From Microvirga sp. TS319 (GTDB lineage: Bacteria; Pseudomonadota; Alphaproteobacteria; Rhizobiales; Beijerinckiaceae), in contig NZ_JBGGGT010000002.1 of NCBI RefSeq assembly GCF_041276405.1, positions 1,773,001 to 1,837,000 on the forward strand: a stretch of 64,000 nt of DNA, written 5' to 3'. The notes under the pieces are model-generated. The model saw nothing but the letters and a program-made list of their open reading frames with translations, was not told where the DNA came from and did no database searches. Shown piece after piece: positions 8,883-17,809 of this stretch (positions are counted from its first letter, which is position 1; every line of letters begins with the position of its first letter). The translations under genes were made by a program, and so were the position numbers.

Positions 8883-10175
8883 ATGAGCCTGAAACCACTT
8901 CTCTTCAAGAACGCACGCCTCGTCGATCCCGATACCGGGCGCGAGGAGGCGGGCGGCCTCCTGGTCCGCGACGGCGTCATCCGGGATCTCGGGCCGCAAC
9001 TCGCCCAGGCCGCCGATGCAGATGTGATCGATTGCGGCGGTCAGGTGCTGAGCCCCGGGCTCATCGACATGCGAGCCTTCATTGGCGAGCCGGGCGGGCC
9101 CTATCGGGAAACGCTGAAAAGCGCCGGCGAGGCGGCCGCCGCCGGCGGCGTGACGACCGTCGTGTCCATGCCGGATACGAGCCCCGTGCTCGACGACCCG
9201 GCGGTGATCGACTTCATCGTGCGCCGGGCGCGCGATACGTCCGTCGTGAACATCCTGCCGGCCGCGGCCCTCACCAAGGGCCTCATGGGCGAGGAGATGG
9301 CTGAGATCGGGCGGCTCAAGGAGGCGGGGGCGATCGCCTTCACCGATGGCGCGCGCTCCGTCACCAACGCGCAGGTGATGCGCCGTGCGCTCACCTATGC
9401 CCGCGATTTCGACGCGCTGATCGTTCACCACGTGGAGGATCCGGATCTCGTCGGGCAGGGGGTGATGAACGAGGGTGAGTTCTCGTCCCGCCTCGGCCTG
9501 CCGGGCATTCCCCGCGAGGCAGAGACCATCATGCTGGAGCGCGACATGCGCCTCGTGCGCCTCACCGGGGCGCGCTACCATGCCGCCATGATCTCGACCG
9601 CCGATTCGGCGGAGATCGTCCGGGCCGCGAAGGCGAGGGGCTTGCCGGTGACCTGCGGCGTCTCCATCAATCATCTCTCGCTCAACGAGAACGACATCGG
9701 GGATTACCGCACCTTCCTGAAGCTCTCGCCGCCCCTGAGGCACGAGGACGACCGGCAGGCGATGATCGAGGCCTTGGCCGACGGGACTGTCGACGTGATC
9801 GTCTCGGACCACAATCCACAGGATGTGGAGAACAAGCGCCTGCCCTTCGCCGAGGCCGCCAACGGGGCCGTCGGGCTCGAAACGCTGCTCTCCGCGGCGC
9901 TCCGTCTCGTTCATTCGGACCGCATTTCACTCCCAAAGCTCTTGCGCGCGATGACCACGAAACCCGCGGAAATCCTAGGGTTGCCGGCCGGACGGCTGAA
10001 GATCGGCGCTCCCGCCGACCTCATCCTGTTCGATCCGGAGGCGCCCTACGTGCTCGACAAGCGCGATCTGAAATCCCTGTCTAAGAACTCGCCTTTTGAC
10101 GAGGCCCGTCTGGAAGGGCAGGTGACGATCACGATGGTTGCGGGCAGGATCGCGTTCGACCGCCGCCCAACGTGA
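8883..10175 (+). CDS. pyrC: Dihydroorotase-like protein (PyrC/PyrX), HxH motif lost
   Basis: A 430-residue member of the class I dihydroorotase/amidohydrolase family. The fold-defining segments are present (PGLIDM at 58-63, [30 protein letters not shown] near 308, NGAVGLET). However, the two metal-binding histidines expected as DMHVH are replaced by DMRAF at 62-66, and HVED replaces the usual HCED. I therefore infer a catalytically weak or inactive partner of PyrB, comparable to the PyrC' of Pseudomonas, with a true dihydroorotase elsewhere in the genome. ATG 8883 lies eight bases after pyrB; automated annotation will name it dihydroorotase. Confidence 0.9.
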   Translation: MSLKPLLFKNARLVDPDTGREEAGGLLVRDGVIRDLGPQLAQAADADVIDCGGQVLSPGLIDMRAFIGEPGGPYRETLKSAGEAAAAGGVTTVVSMPDTSPVLDDPAVIDFIVRRARDTSVVNILPAAALTKGLMGEEMAEIGRLKEAGAIAFTDGARSVTNAQVMRRALTYARDFDALIVHHVEDPDLVGQGVMNEGEFSSRLGLPGIPREAETIMLERDMRLVRLTGARYHAAMISTADSAEIVRAAKARGLPVTCGVSINHLSLNENDIGDYRTFLKLSPPLRHEDDRQAMIEALADGTVDVIVSDHNPQDVENKRLPFAEAANGAVGLETLLSAALRLVHSDRISLPKLLRAMTTKPAEILGLPAGRLKIGAPADLILFDPEAPYVLDKRDLKSLSKNSPFDEARLEGQVTITMVAGRIAFDRRPT

Positions 10176-10185
10176 CGAGACGCGA

Positions 10186-10788
10186 ATGTCCGACGAAGTG
10201 AACATGCTGTACCTGCTCGGAGCCCTGGTCTTCGGCTATCTCCTGGGCTCCATCCCGTTCGGGGTGATTTTTACCCGCATGGCGGGACTGGGCGACATCC
10301 GCAAGGTCGGGTCGGGCAATATCGGCGCGACCAACGTCCTGCGCACCGGCCGGAAGGGTCTTGCCGTCGCGACCCTTTTGGGCGACGCCCTGAAGGGTAC
10401 CGCCGCCGTGCTGATCGCAGCCCGATGGGGCGAGCACGCGGCCAGCGTGGCCGCGCTCGGTGCCTTTCTGGGCCATCTCTTTCCGGTCTGGCTCGGCTTC
10501 AAGGGTGGCAAAGGCGTCGCCACGTTCATCGGCGTGTTGATCGGCCTGAACTGGATCGCCGCGCTGATCTTCGCGGCGATCTGGCTGGGCGTGGCCTTCG
10601 CGTCGCGCTATTCGTCCCTCTCGGCCCTCGTCGCGAGTGCCGCGACCCCGGTCGCCCTGTGGCTTCTGGGCCAGCCCGCGCTCGCCGGCATGGTGGTGAT
10701 CCTCGTGGCGCTTCTGTGGTGGAAGCACAGCGAGAACATCACCCGGCTCGTTGCCGGGACGGAAGGCAAGATCGGCCAGAAGGGCTGA
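10186..10788 (+). CDS. plsY: Glycerol-3-phosphate acyltransferase PlsY
   Basis: A 200-residue inner-membrane enzyme that transfers acyl groups from acyl-phosphate to glycerol-3-phosphate at the start of phospholipid synthesis. It has five hydrophobic segments and the family motifs GSGNIGATN (about 43-51), FKGGKGVAT (about 105) and the C-terminal KHSENI block. ATG 10186 is favoured because translation from there starts just before the first membrane helix. It lies ten bases after the pyrC-like gene and six before dprA, so the four genes are probably one transcript. Confidence 0.95.
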   Translation: MSDEVNMLYLLGALVFGYLLGSIPFGVIFTRMAGLGDIRKVGSGNIGATNVLRTGRKGLAVATLLGDALKGTAAVLIAARWGEHAASVAALGAFLGHLFPVWLGFKGGKGVATFIGVLIGLNWIAALIFAAIWLGVAFASRYSSLSALVASAATPVALWLLGQPALAGMVVILVALLWWKHSENITRLVAGTEGKIGQKG

Positions 10789-10793
10789 AAACC

Positions 10794-11975
10794 GTGGAGC
10801 TGACGGACGAACAGCGCCTCGACTGGCTCCGGCTGATCCGGTCGGAGAATGTGGGGCCGCGAACGTTCCGCGCCCTGATCAACAAATTCGGCGGCGCATC
10901 CGCAGCGCTCGAGGCCCTGCCCGATCTCGCGCGGCGCGGCGGGCGGCCTTCCCTGAAGGTGACGAGCCGGGCGGAGGCCGAGAAGGAAATGGCCGCCGCC
11001 GCACGCCTTGGCGTGCGCTTCGTCGCCATGGGCGAGCCGAACTTCCCGAAGACCCTGCAGGCCATCGATACCGCGCCGCCGCTGATCGGCGTGCGCGGCT
11101 CCATGGACGTGCTCGCGCGGCCATCCGTCGGCATGGTCGGGTCCCGCAATGCCTCCGCCTCGGGGCTCACCTTCACCGAGCGCCTGTCCCGACAGCTGGG
11201 CGAGGCCGGTTACGTGGTCGTCTCGGGCCTTGCGCGTGGCGTCGATACGCGGGCGCATCGGGCCACGCTTCAGACCGGCACGGTGGCGGTGCTCGCCGGC
11301 GGGCAGGACAAGGTCTATCCGTCCGAGAACGAGCCGCTCCTGCGCGCCATCGTCGAGCAGGGCGGGGCTGTGGTTTCCGAAATGCCGATGGGGTGGGAGC
11401 CGCGCGGGCGCGATTTTCCGCGCCGCAACCGAATCATCTCCGGCCTCTCCTACGGGGTCGTAGTCGTCGAGGCGGCGCGCCGCTCCGGCTCTCTGATCAC
11501 CGCCCGTTTCGCCCTGGAGCAGGGACGGGAGGTCTTCGCCGTGCCGGGATCTCCCCTTGACCCTCGCGCCGAGGGAACGAACGACCTCATCCGGGACGGG
11601 GCTACCCTCTGCGCCTCCGTCGAGCACGTCACGAGCGTGCTCGAACCGCTGATCGCCTCAGGGCCCCGCACGGAGCCCGGCGCGGAAGAGCCGCATCACG
11701 CCCTGGATACCGAGGAATTGTGGGACGAGCTCGATCTGCCGGACATTCCCCGGGCGCCGAAAGGCTCCGTCTCGCCTGCCCCCGGCATCGACGAGAGCGG
11801 GATGGATGCCGCCCTCGGTCTCATCGCGCTCCTCGGCCCTTCGCCGATCGCCGTCGACGATCTGGTGCGTCAGTCCGGGCTTCCGATACGGACCGTTCAG
11901 ATGACCCTGCTCGAACTCGAAATCGCGGGACGGCTGGAGCGCCATGGCGGCAACGCAGTCTCGCTGACCCCATGA
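10794..11975 (+). CDS. dprA: DNA-processing protein DprA
   Basis: A 393-residue protein that loads RecA on incoming single-stranded DNA during transformation. An N-terminal helix-hairpin-helix/SAM-like region (about 1-80) precedes a Rossmann-like core with [38 protein letters not shown] and [12 protein letters not shown]. The C-terminal 60 residues resemble the winged-helix DprA domain 3. GTG 10794 is chosen because it follows plsY by five bases and matches the family N-terminus ([16 protein letters not shown]). The canonical neighbour topA is on the other strand upstream, so the ancestral dprA-topA pair has been separated. Confidence 0.95.
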   Translation: MELTDEQRLDWLRLIRSENVGPRTFRALINKFGGASAALEALPDLARRGGRPSLKVTSRAEAEKEMAAAARLGVRFVAMGEPNFPKTLQAIDTAPPLIGVRGSMDVLARPSVGMVGSRNASASGLTFTERLSRQLGEAGYVVVSGLARGVDTRAHRATLQTGTVAVLAGGQDKVYPSENEPLLRAIVEQGGAVVSEMPMGWEPRGRDFPRRNRIISGLSYGVVVVEAARRSGSLITARFALEQGREVFAVPGSPLDPRAEGTNDLIRDGATLCASVEHVTSVLEPLIASGPRTEPGAEEPHHALDTEELWDELDLPDIPRAPKGSVSPAPGIDESGMDAALGLIALLGPSPIAVDDLVRQSGLPIRTVQMTLLELEIAGRLERHGGNAVSLTP

Positions 11976-11996
11976 CGGTTGCCCCTGGTCCCTGAG

Positions 11997-12242
11997 CTAC
12001 CGTTTCCGGGCATCGGCCTGGATGGCCCGCGCCGCTTCGAGCCTTGCCATGTCCAGGAGGTAGGCCAGCAGATCGAGACGTTCCCTCCGCGCGAGATAGG
12101 ACAGCTCCGCGGTGAATTCCGCGATATACCGCGCCGTCTCGGCTGCGCCTTTGGCATCCCGGCCGGCGACTGAGATGCCGCCCGCGAACTCATCGTCCTG
12201 GGGCAAGGGGGCGGGAAGGCCGGAGATTGGAGGTTTGGTCAT
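11997..12242 (-). CDS. Conserved small alphaproteobacterial protein
   Basis: An 81-residue soluble protein. The N-terminal third is Pro/Gly-rich, the remainder is a long amphipathic helical stretch with YIAEFTAELSYLARRERL and LDLLAYLLDMARLEA. It converges with dprA with 21 bases between stops. I have a memory of similar short helical proteins next to dprA in Rhizobiales but cannot attach a function. Confidence 0.7.
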   Translation of the reverse strand: MTKPPISGLPAPLPQDDEFAGGISVAGRDAKGAAETARYIAEFTAELSYLARRERLDLLAYLLDMARLEAARAIQADARKR

Positions 12243-12483
12243 CTGGATGCGACTGTGCTTCTGTTTTACAGGAGCCCATTATCAATGCAACTGTAAATGA
12301 AACAAGTGATCATTATGTAATCATAAGTTGTATTTCTCGCTGTGAGGACCAACCGAGACGAGAAATCAACAGGGCAAGACCTACAGTGGCAACAGTGCTT
12401 GCGAAAGTCCGAGGAGCCGTCCGCTCCGCCCTGGGCGCCGGCCTTGCCCAACAAGGTCCGAAACCAGGGCATCGAACGCACAA

Positions 12484-12507
12484 GGATGGGGCGTTACCAC
12501 CCCATCC
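12484..12507. repeat. Perfect hairpin
   Basis: GGATGGGG at 12484-12491 pairs with CCCCATCC at 12500-12507 over an eight-base loop. No T-run follows on either strand, so it is not a standard terminator. Confidence 0.5.
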
Positions 12508-12551
12508 TGCGGGCCCGGCTTTCACGAGCGTGGCCCTTCGGCCCTCCTCGC

Positions 12552-12710
12552 AACGATGCGCTCGTCGAGAAGGGAGCATGGCATCGATCCCGAAAGCGCA
12601 CATCCATGTCCCGCGTCCGATGCTCCCTTCTTAGAGCAGCGCATCGTTCATTGCGGACCCGAAGGGCCGCGTCAGCGAATACCGGGTCCACTTTTCCGCA
12701 CGATGCGCTA
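12552..12710. repeat. Composite intergenic repeat, type I, copy 2
   Basis: Unit ends CGATGCGCTCG at the left, GGGAGCATGGCATCGATCC and GTCCGATGCTCCC in the middle, then a second unit from GCGCATCGT to ACGATGCGC with internal GGACCC and GGGTCC arms. It ends in CTAG at 12709-12712. It resembles the copies at 14695 and 22503. Confidence 0.75.
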
Positions 12711-12797
12711 GACCGTACGGTCTAAGCCATAGGGCATAAGGAAATAAACGTTGCGATAGGAGTTTAATACTCGAAGAGGCACTTCGGAGGAGCCGTG

Positions 12798-13010
12798 ATG
12801 GGTCTGGACCAGCAAATTGAACATGTTGCTCGCGCATTTTTTAGCGTCGAGAATGATGAGCAAACCTGGGATAGGGCGCCGGAAGACATCAAGGAGGGGT
12901 TCCGCAGCCTTGCAACCGACGCGATCGTGATGGTCTCCGTCAGCCGTGAGAGCAGCATCAATCCGTCATCTATGGAATGCACGTGTGCCCGCGAGATGGT
13001 CTCTGCCTGA
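12798..13010 (+). CDS. Small hypothetical protein
   Basis: A 70-residue protein, slightly acidic, with no membrane segment or signal peptide; the sequence contains two late cysteines (ECTC) and an amphipathic helix near 30-55. A strong ribosome binding site GGAGGAG lies directly upstream of ATG 12798 (a GTG overlaps at 12795). No family recognised and no operon partners. Confidence 0.6.
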   Translation: MGLDQQIEHVARAFFSVENDEQTWDRAPEDIKEGFRSLATDAIVMVSVSRESSINPSSMECTCAREMVSA

Positions 13011-13188
13011 CATCAACCCGTGCATAGATTAAAGCCCTGCTGGCTCCGGCCGGCGGGGTGTTTCTGGTTCTCGGAACGATCGGGAAACGACGCGGGAGCG
13101 TTTGTTGGGACGACCGGTCTCAACAGTGGCATGCACGTTACGAAGCGTTCTCTTCCGGAAAAATCAGAGGTCACGAAAGGCCCCGTCC

Positions 13189-14115
13189 TCAACCCAGGAT
13201 CCCGATCAAAATCGGCATGGAAATCATGGCGATGAGGGTCTGCAGGGTCAGGATCTCGGCCATGAGCGGCGCGTTCCCGCCCATCTGGCGCGCCAGCACG
13301 TAACCGGCCGCGGCGGTCGGAACGGAGGCCGCGATGATCGTGACGAGCAGGTCGTTGCCGCCGATCCCCGCATAATGGGCGAAGAGCACCGCGATGAGCG
13401 GCATGAGAAGCAGTTTGCAGGCCGATGCTAGGGCATGCGGAAGGCCAGGCTTGGCAAGGCGGCGAAGGTCGAGCCCGGCTCCGACGATCAGCAGGCCCGC
13501 CGCCAGCGAGGCCCGCCCCATCAGGTCGATATAGGAGACGATGGGCTTCGGCAGCGGCGGAGCGAGGAGGTTGAGCGAAAGGCCAAGGGCGCAGGACCAG
13601 ATGAAAGGGTTCGTGGCGAACGAGCGAAGGATGGCCTTGGGACTCTGCCGCGGCCGGCCGGCGAAGCGGATGAACACGTAGAAGGCGAGAAGATTCAAGA
13701 GCGGCACCATGGCCGCGATGGCGACCGCGATCAGGGCGATCCCGCGCTCTCCGAACAGGCTTCCCGCAACGGCGATCGCCACGAACGTGTTCCACCGCGT
13801 CGCCCCTTGGAACACCGAGGTGAAGCTCGGACCGTCGAGGGACGCATAGCGCTCGAGTACGGGCCTCAGGGCCAGCATGAGGCCCGCCATGAACAGGATG
13901 GCGCCGACGAGGGCTCCCCCGACGCCGAGCACCGGGACGGATGCCAGATCCGCCCGGGCAAGCGTATCGACGATGAGGGCGGGAAAAAAGATCACGTAGG
14001 TCGCGCGCTCCAGGCCGGACCATTGCTGGTCGTTCACGAAACCCGTGATGCGGCAGAGCCAGCCGGTTGCGATGATCAGGAAGGTCGGGATAAGGCTGGC
14101 GAAAACGGCGGACAT
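13189..14115 (-). CDS. AEC family transporter
   Basis: A 308-residue inner-membrane protein with about ten hydrophobic segments arranged in two five-helix halves, typical of the auxin efflux carrier (AEC) family. Family-like blocks include FFPALIVDTLARA near 45 and TRWNTFVAIAVAG near 108, with the conserved second-half GLDLRRL and AASVPTAAAGYVLARQMGG near 205-275. Bacterial members move malonate, malate or other organic acids, but the substrate cannot be told here. It stands alone, divergent from arfB. Confidence 0.88.
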   Translation of the reverse strand: MSAVFASLIPTFLIIATGWLCRITGFVNDQQWSGLERATYVIFFPALIVDTLARADLASVPVLGVGGALVGAILFMAGLMLALRPVLERYASLDGPSFTSVFQGATRWNTFVAIAVAGSLFGERGIALIAVAIAAMVPLLNLLAFYVFIRFAGRPRQSPKAILRSFATNPFIWSCALGLSLNLLAPPLPKPIVSYIDLMGRASLAAGLLIVGAGLDLRRLAKPGLPHALASACKLLLMPLIAVLFAHYAGIGGNDLLVTIIAASVPTAAAGYVLARQMGGNAPLMAEILTLQTLIAMISMPILIGILG

Positions 14116-14273
14116 GGGAGCGCTTGGGAGGCCGGGCCGGACTGGCTCGACAGCTGGACGGTATCAGGCGCTTAAAGCGAATTCCCAAGCTCGACAAGTG
14201 CGGGATCTGCCCTCATTGGTCAGGACCGACCCACGCCCCATTTCCTTTTCTTCCTGTCCCTCGCGAGGCCCGC

Positions 14274-14696
14274 ATGATCCAGGTGACGAACAGCATCGCG
14301 CTCGATGAAGCCGAGATTCAGGAGAGCTTCATCCGCGCCTCGGGCCCGGGCGGGCAGAACGTCAACAAGGTGGAAACCGCCGTCCAGCTGCGCTTCGACG
14401 TGCGCGGCTCGCCGTCCTTGCCGGAGGATGTGAAGGCGCGCCTGGAGCGGATCGCCGGAAAAAGGCTGACGAATGAGGGCGTGTTGATCATCACGGCGCA
14501 GCGCTTCCGCATGCAGGAGCGCAACCGCGAGGACGCGGTGAACCGTCTGGTCGAGCTGATCCGCCAGGCGACGGAGCGTCCGAAGCCGAGACGGCCCACG
14601 CGTCCAACCCTTGCGTCCAAGAAACGCAGGCTCGAGGCCAAGGGGCGGCGCTCCGAAATCAAGAAGGGGCGCACGTCCAAGCCCGGCTACGACTAG
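14274..14696 (+). CDS. arfB: Alternative ribosome-rescue factor ArfB
   Basis: A 140-residue peptidyl-tRNA hydrolase that frees ribosomes stalled on truncated mRNA. The release-factor catalytic motif GPGGQNVNK has its GGQ at 26-28, and the last 40 residues are a highly basic tail (SKKRRLEAKGRR) that enters the empty mRNA channel. This is much shorter than RF1/RF2 and lacks the codon-recognition domain. ATG 14274 starts the family N-terminus. Its TAG stop (14694-14696) abuts a composite repeat. Confidence 0.93.
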   Translation: MIQVTNSIALDEAEIQESFIRASGPGGQNVNKVETAVQLRFDVRGSPSLPEDVKARLERIAGKRLTNEGVLIITAQRFRMQERNREDAVNRLVELIRQATERPKPRRPTRPTLASKKRRLEAKGRRSEIKKGRTSKPGYD

Positions 14697-14853
14697 GGCA
14701 TCGGACGTGAAAAGTGGAATCCACTTTTGGGATTGGATCCGATGCTCCCGTCTTGGAAAGAGCGCATCGTTGTGAGCGGACCCGAAGGGCCGCGTCAGCG
14801 AATACCGGGTCCACTTTTCGCTAGCGCGGCCCGCTGGGTCCGCACGATGCGCT
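14695..14853. repeat. Composite intergenic repeat, type I, copy 3
   Basis: The clearest copy. Unit A runs from GCATCGGA to TCCGATGC with nested AAAAGTGG/CCACTTTT arms; unit B runs from GCGCATCGT to ACGATGCGC with GGACCC pairing to GGGTCC. It is bordered by CTAG on the left (the arfB stop) and CTTAG on the right, between the convergent arfB and epmB. Its potential long hairpins may serve as a bidirectional terminator. Confidence 0.85.
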
Positions 14854-14857
14854 TAGA

Positions 14858-15901
14858 TCAGGATTCGGCCGGCGGATAGACGTGCCGGCGGCCCCGGAAA
14901 TCCGCCACCGTCTGGCATCCGTCCCTCTCGGCGACGGTGTCGGGGGCGATCGCGGCCTTCCCGTAGCCTCCCGGAATGTCGAGGACGTAGGTCGGCTGGC
15001 ACAGCCCCGAGATGCGCCCGCGCAGACCGGCCACGAGCGCGCGCCCCTCGTCGAGAGACAGGCGGAAATGGCCCGTTCCGGGAGCGAGGTCGGGATGGTG
15101 CAGGTAATAGGGCTTGATGCGCGTCTCCACGAAGGCGCGCATGAGTGCGGCGAGCGTGTCCGGATCGTCGTTGACGCCCTTGAGCAGCACCGACTGGCTG
15201 AGCATGACGATGCCCGCTTCCACGAGCCGCCCGCAGGCGGCGCGCGCAGCGGGCGCGAGTTCGCGCGGATGATTGGCATGAACCGCCACGTACACGGTCT
15301 TGCCGCACGCCTTCAGGGCCGCGATCAGTGCCTCGTCGATCCGCTCCGGCTCGACCACCGGGACGCGGGTGTGCAGGCGGACGATCTTCACGTGCTCGAT
15401 CGCGGAAAGGCGCTGCATCAGCTCGGCCAGGCGCCGGGCCGAGAGCACCATCGGGTCGCCTCCGGTGAGGATCACCTCCCAGATCTCCGGATGCCCGGCA
15501 ATATAGGCGAAGGCTTTGTCCAAGGCCTCCGGGGCGAGGGTGCCGAGGCCCTGCGGCCCCACCATCTCGCGCCGGAAGCAGAAGCGGCAGTACACCGGGC
15601 ACACATGCACGGCCTTCAGGAGCACGCGGTCGGGATAACGGTGCACGATGCCCTCGACCGGGGAGTGAGCGAGATCGCCGATGGGGTCCTCGCGCTCCTC
15701 CGGTGCCGTCGCGAGCTCGGCGGTATCGGGAACGAACTGACGCGCGATCGGGTCGTTCGGATCGGCCTTGTCGATCAGGTCGGCCATGGCGGAACTGATC
15801 GCGACGGCGTAGCGATCCGCCACGCGGGCGATCCCGGGCACCTGCTCGGGGGCGATCAATCCGGCCTTTGCCAGTTCGGCCGGGGTGCGAAGGGTGCTCA
15901 A
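14858..15901 (-). CDS. epmB: EF-P lysine 2,3-aminomutase EpmB
   Basis: A 347-residue radical SAM enzyme that turns L-alpha-lysine into (R)-beta-lysine for elongation factor P modification. The iron-sulfur motif CPVYCRFCFR gives cysteines 101, 105 and 108; GGDPMV and HTRVPVV follow as in the KamA family, but the C-terminal lysine aminomutase extension is short. TTG 15901 overlaps the epmA stop (TTGA) and matches the family N-terminus; GTG 15928 is an alternative that adds nine residues. Translational coupling to epmA is likely. Confidence 0.92.
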   Translation of the reverse strand: MSTLRTPAELAKAGLIAPEQVPGIARVADRYAVAISSAMADLIDKADPNDPIARQFVPDTAELATAPEEREDPIGDLAHSPVEGIVHRYPDRVLLKAVHVCPVYCRFCFRREMVGPQGLGTLAPEALDKAFAYIAGHPEIWEVILTGGDPMVLSARRLAELMQRLSAIEHVKIVRLHTRVPVVEPERIDEALIAALKACGKTVYVAVHANHPRELAPAARAACGRLVEAGIVMLSQSVLLKGVNDDPDTLAALMRAFVETRIKPYYLHHPDLAPGTGHFRLSLDEGRALVAGLRGRISGLCQPTYVLDIPGGYGKAAIAPDTVAERDGCQTVADFRGRRHVYPPAES

Positions 15902-16962
15902 TGGTCTGTCTCCGGCACGGGAACCCACATCACCTGATCGATTCGCGAAGCCCCGGTGGCGAGCATGACGAGGCGGTCGAAGCCGAGCGCGATCCCGCTG
16001 GCTTCCGGCATCCCGCTCAGGGCCGCTAGGAAATCGTCGTCCAGGGGGTAGCTTTCTCCATAGACCCGCATCTTCTCCCGCATCTCCGCCTCGAACCGGC
16101 GCCGCTGCTCGTCCGGGTCGGTCAATTCACCGAAGGCGTTCGCCAGCTCGACGCCGCAGGCGTAAAGCTCGAACCGCTCGGCCACCCGCGGGTCGCGGGC
16201 CGTCGGCCGGGCGAGCGCCGCCTCGGCCACCGGGTATTCGTCGAGGATCGTGGCGCGGCCGAGGCCGAGATGCGGCTCGATCCGCTCCACGATGACGCGG
16301 CTGAAGAGGTCGGACCAGGTGTCGTCCTCCGCCACGCGTATGCCGGCTTCGCGGAGGCGCGCGGCCAGATGGTCCCGGTCCGTCGCGCCGCTCCGGTCGA
16401 TGGTGGCGAGGAGGTCGATTCCGGCAAAGCGCCGGAAGGCCTCGGCTACGCTCAAGCGCTCCGGCTCCTGGAAGGGATCGGTCTGTCTGCCCCTGTAGGC
16501 GAGGGTGCGGGTGCCCGCCGTTTCGGCGGCGAGCGCCAGCAGGGCCGCGCAATCCGCCATGAGGGTCTCGTAGCCTTCCCCCGCCCGGTACCATTCGAGC
16601 ATGGTGAATTCCGGATGGTGGAGGGGGCCCCGCTCCCGGTTGCGGTAGACATGAGCGAAGCACGAAATCCGCGTCTCGCCCGCGGCCAGCAGCTTTTTGC
16701 AGGCGAATTCCGGAGAGGTGTGGAGGTAGAGGGGCGTTCTCGTCCCGCCATGCCCGACGGCCTGCGTGGCGAAGGCGTGGAGATGCGCCTCGTTGCCGGG
16801 GGAAACCTGAAGCGCGGCCGTGTCCACCTCCACGAAGTCGCGGGCTCCGAAGAAGCCGCGGAACGCCGCCTGAATCCGGTTCCGCCCCAGGAGGAAAGGG
16901 CGGCGATCCGCATGGACATGGGGTGTCCACCAGGGGGAGGGGGCAGGCGTGGCGTTGTCCAT
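15898..16962 (-). CDS. epmA: EF-P--(R)-beta-lysine ligase EpmA
   Basis: A 354-residue stand-alone class II lysyl-tRNA-synthetase-like enzyme (GenX/PoxA) that activates beta-lysine and attaches it to EF-P. It lacks the anticodon-binding domain of LysRS and shows the class II core: FVEVDT near 45, EFACKKLL near 85, [13 protein letters not shown] motif 2 near 112, and [10 protein letters not shown] motif 3 near the end. ATG 16962 is preferred over GTG 16980 because GAGGAAG precedes it. It is divergent from its substrate gene efp. Confidence 0.93.
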   Translation of the reverse strand: MDNATPAPSPWWTPHVHADRRPFLLGRNRIQAAFRGFFGARDFVEVDTAALQVSPGNEAHLHAFATQAVGHGGTRTPLYLHTSPEFACKKLLAAGETRISCFAHVYRNRERGPLHHPEFTMLEWYRAGEGYETLMADCAALLALAAETAGTRTLAYRGRQTDPFQEPERLSVAEAFRRFAGIDLLATIDRSGATDRDHLAARLREAGIRVAEDDTWSDLFSRVIVERIEPHLGLGRATILDEYPVAEAALARPTARDPRVAERFELYACGVELANAFGELTDPDEQRRRFEAEMREKMRVYGESYPLDDDFLAALSGMPEASGIALGFDRLVMLATGASRIDQVMWVPVPETDH

Positions 16963-17104
16963 CGGGAAAGACTTCCTCACACGTCAGGCTGGCGATTTTC
17001 GCCGAGATAGGCTAGTTGCGGCAGCGAAACCGAATTTCGGCGTCGCCGGGACTGGGCTGCTGGCCTCGCGACGCGCCTCCTATCTGTCACAAGGAACGCT
17101 TCCC
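16963..17104. promoter_or_regulatory. Divergent epmA / efp intergenic region
   Basis: A 142-base region that must hold promoters for both epmA-epmB and efp, placing the substrate and its modifying enzymes around one control region. I cannot assign promoter boxes with confidence. Confidence 0.4.
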
Positions 17105-17671
17105 GTGAAGGTCATCGCCTCTACGCTCCGCAAAGGCAATGTCGTCGACATCGACGGCAGGCTCTATGTCGTGCTCACCGCCCAGAACATCCACCCCGGC
17201 AAGGGCACGCCCGTCACCCAGCTCGACATGCGCCGCATCTCCGACGGCGTGAAGGTCTCCGAGCGCTACCGCACCACCGAGCAGGTCGAGCGCGCCTTCG
17301 TGGAGGATCGCGAGCACACCTATCTCTACGAGGACGGCGAAGGCTTCCACTTCATGAACCCGGAGACCTTCGAGCAGGTCGCGGTTCCTGATGACATCAT
17401 CGGCGATCTGAAGCCTTACCTTCAGGAAGGCATGGCCGTGATGCTCTCGACCCACAACGGCGTGCCGATCGCCATCGAGCTGCCCGCCCGCATCACCCTC
17501 GAGATCGTCGAGACCGAGCCGGTGGTGAAGGGCCAGACGGCCTCCTCGTCCTACAAGCCCGCCATCCTGTCCAACGGCGTGCGCACCCTGGTGCCGCCGC
17601 ACATCACGGCCGGCACCCGCGTCGTGATCATGACGGAAGACGGCTCCTACGTGGAGCGCGCGAAGGACTAA
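17105..17671 (+). CDS. efp: Translation elongation factor P
   Basis: A 188-residue tRNA-shaped factor that rescues ribosomes stalled at polyproline stretches. It has the three beta-barrel domains, and the HPGKGTP loop carries Lys33, the residue beta-lysylated by EpmA. The C-terminal block ([22 protein letters not shown] in part) matches the family end. GTG 17105 gives the standard N-terminus [11 protein letters not shown]. The presence of epmA and epmB next door fits the lysine at the loop tip rather than the arginine form. Confidence 0.96.
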   Translation: MKVIASTLRKGNVVDIDGRLYVVLTAQNIHPGKGTPVTQLDMRRISDGVKVSERYRTTEQVERAFVEDREHTYLYEDGEGFHFMNPETFEQVAVPDDIIGDLKPYLQEGMAVMLSTHNGVPIAIELPARITLEIVETEPVVKGQTASSSYKPAILSNGVRTLVPPHITAGTRVVIMTEDGSYVERAKD

Positions 17672-17686
17672 GGTTCCTTCCGCCAT

Positions 17687-17722
17687 CCCCGTCATGCCCG
17701 CCTTGGGCGGGGCATGACGGGG
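17687..17722. repeat. CGTCATGCCC palindromic element after efp
   Basis: CCCCGTCATGCCC at 17687-17699 pairs perfectly with GGGCATGACGGGG ending at 17722. It belongs to a dispersed palindrome family, other members being at 22657, 37452 and 38965, and probably also ends the efp transcript. Confidence 0.65.
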
Positions 17723-17809
17723 ACGCCGCCAATACACCTTGCGGGGCAGGGCATTTCGGTCGAGTTTCACCGGAGTCCCTGCCTTTTCCTTGTTCGGAGC
17801 CTGAATCCC

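Larger units (their letters stand above)
12243..12797. other. Long intergenic region with hairpin and repeat
   Basis: This 555-base stretch starts with an AT-rich block (about 12250-12345), probably the promoter region of the reverse-strand gene at 12242. It contains an 8-bp perfect hairpin at 12484-12507 and a type I composite repeat ending at 12710. Open frames crossing it look like chance frames and change strand with the repeat. I see no RNA gene. Confidence 0.4.

Noticed and set aside
10425..10793. Upstream extension of dprA inside plsY
   Set aside because: The added residues overlap plsY in another frame and have no DprA similarity; GTG 10794 fits better.
12266..12603. Small reverse frames upstream of the type I repeat at 12552
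   Set aside because: No ribosome site, composition unlike proteins, and they run into repeat sequence.
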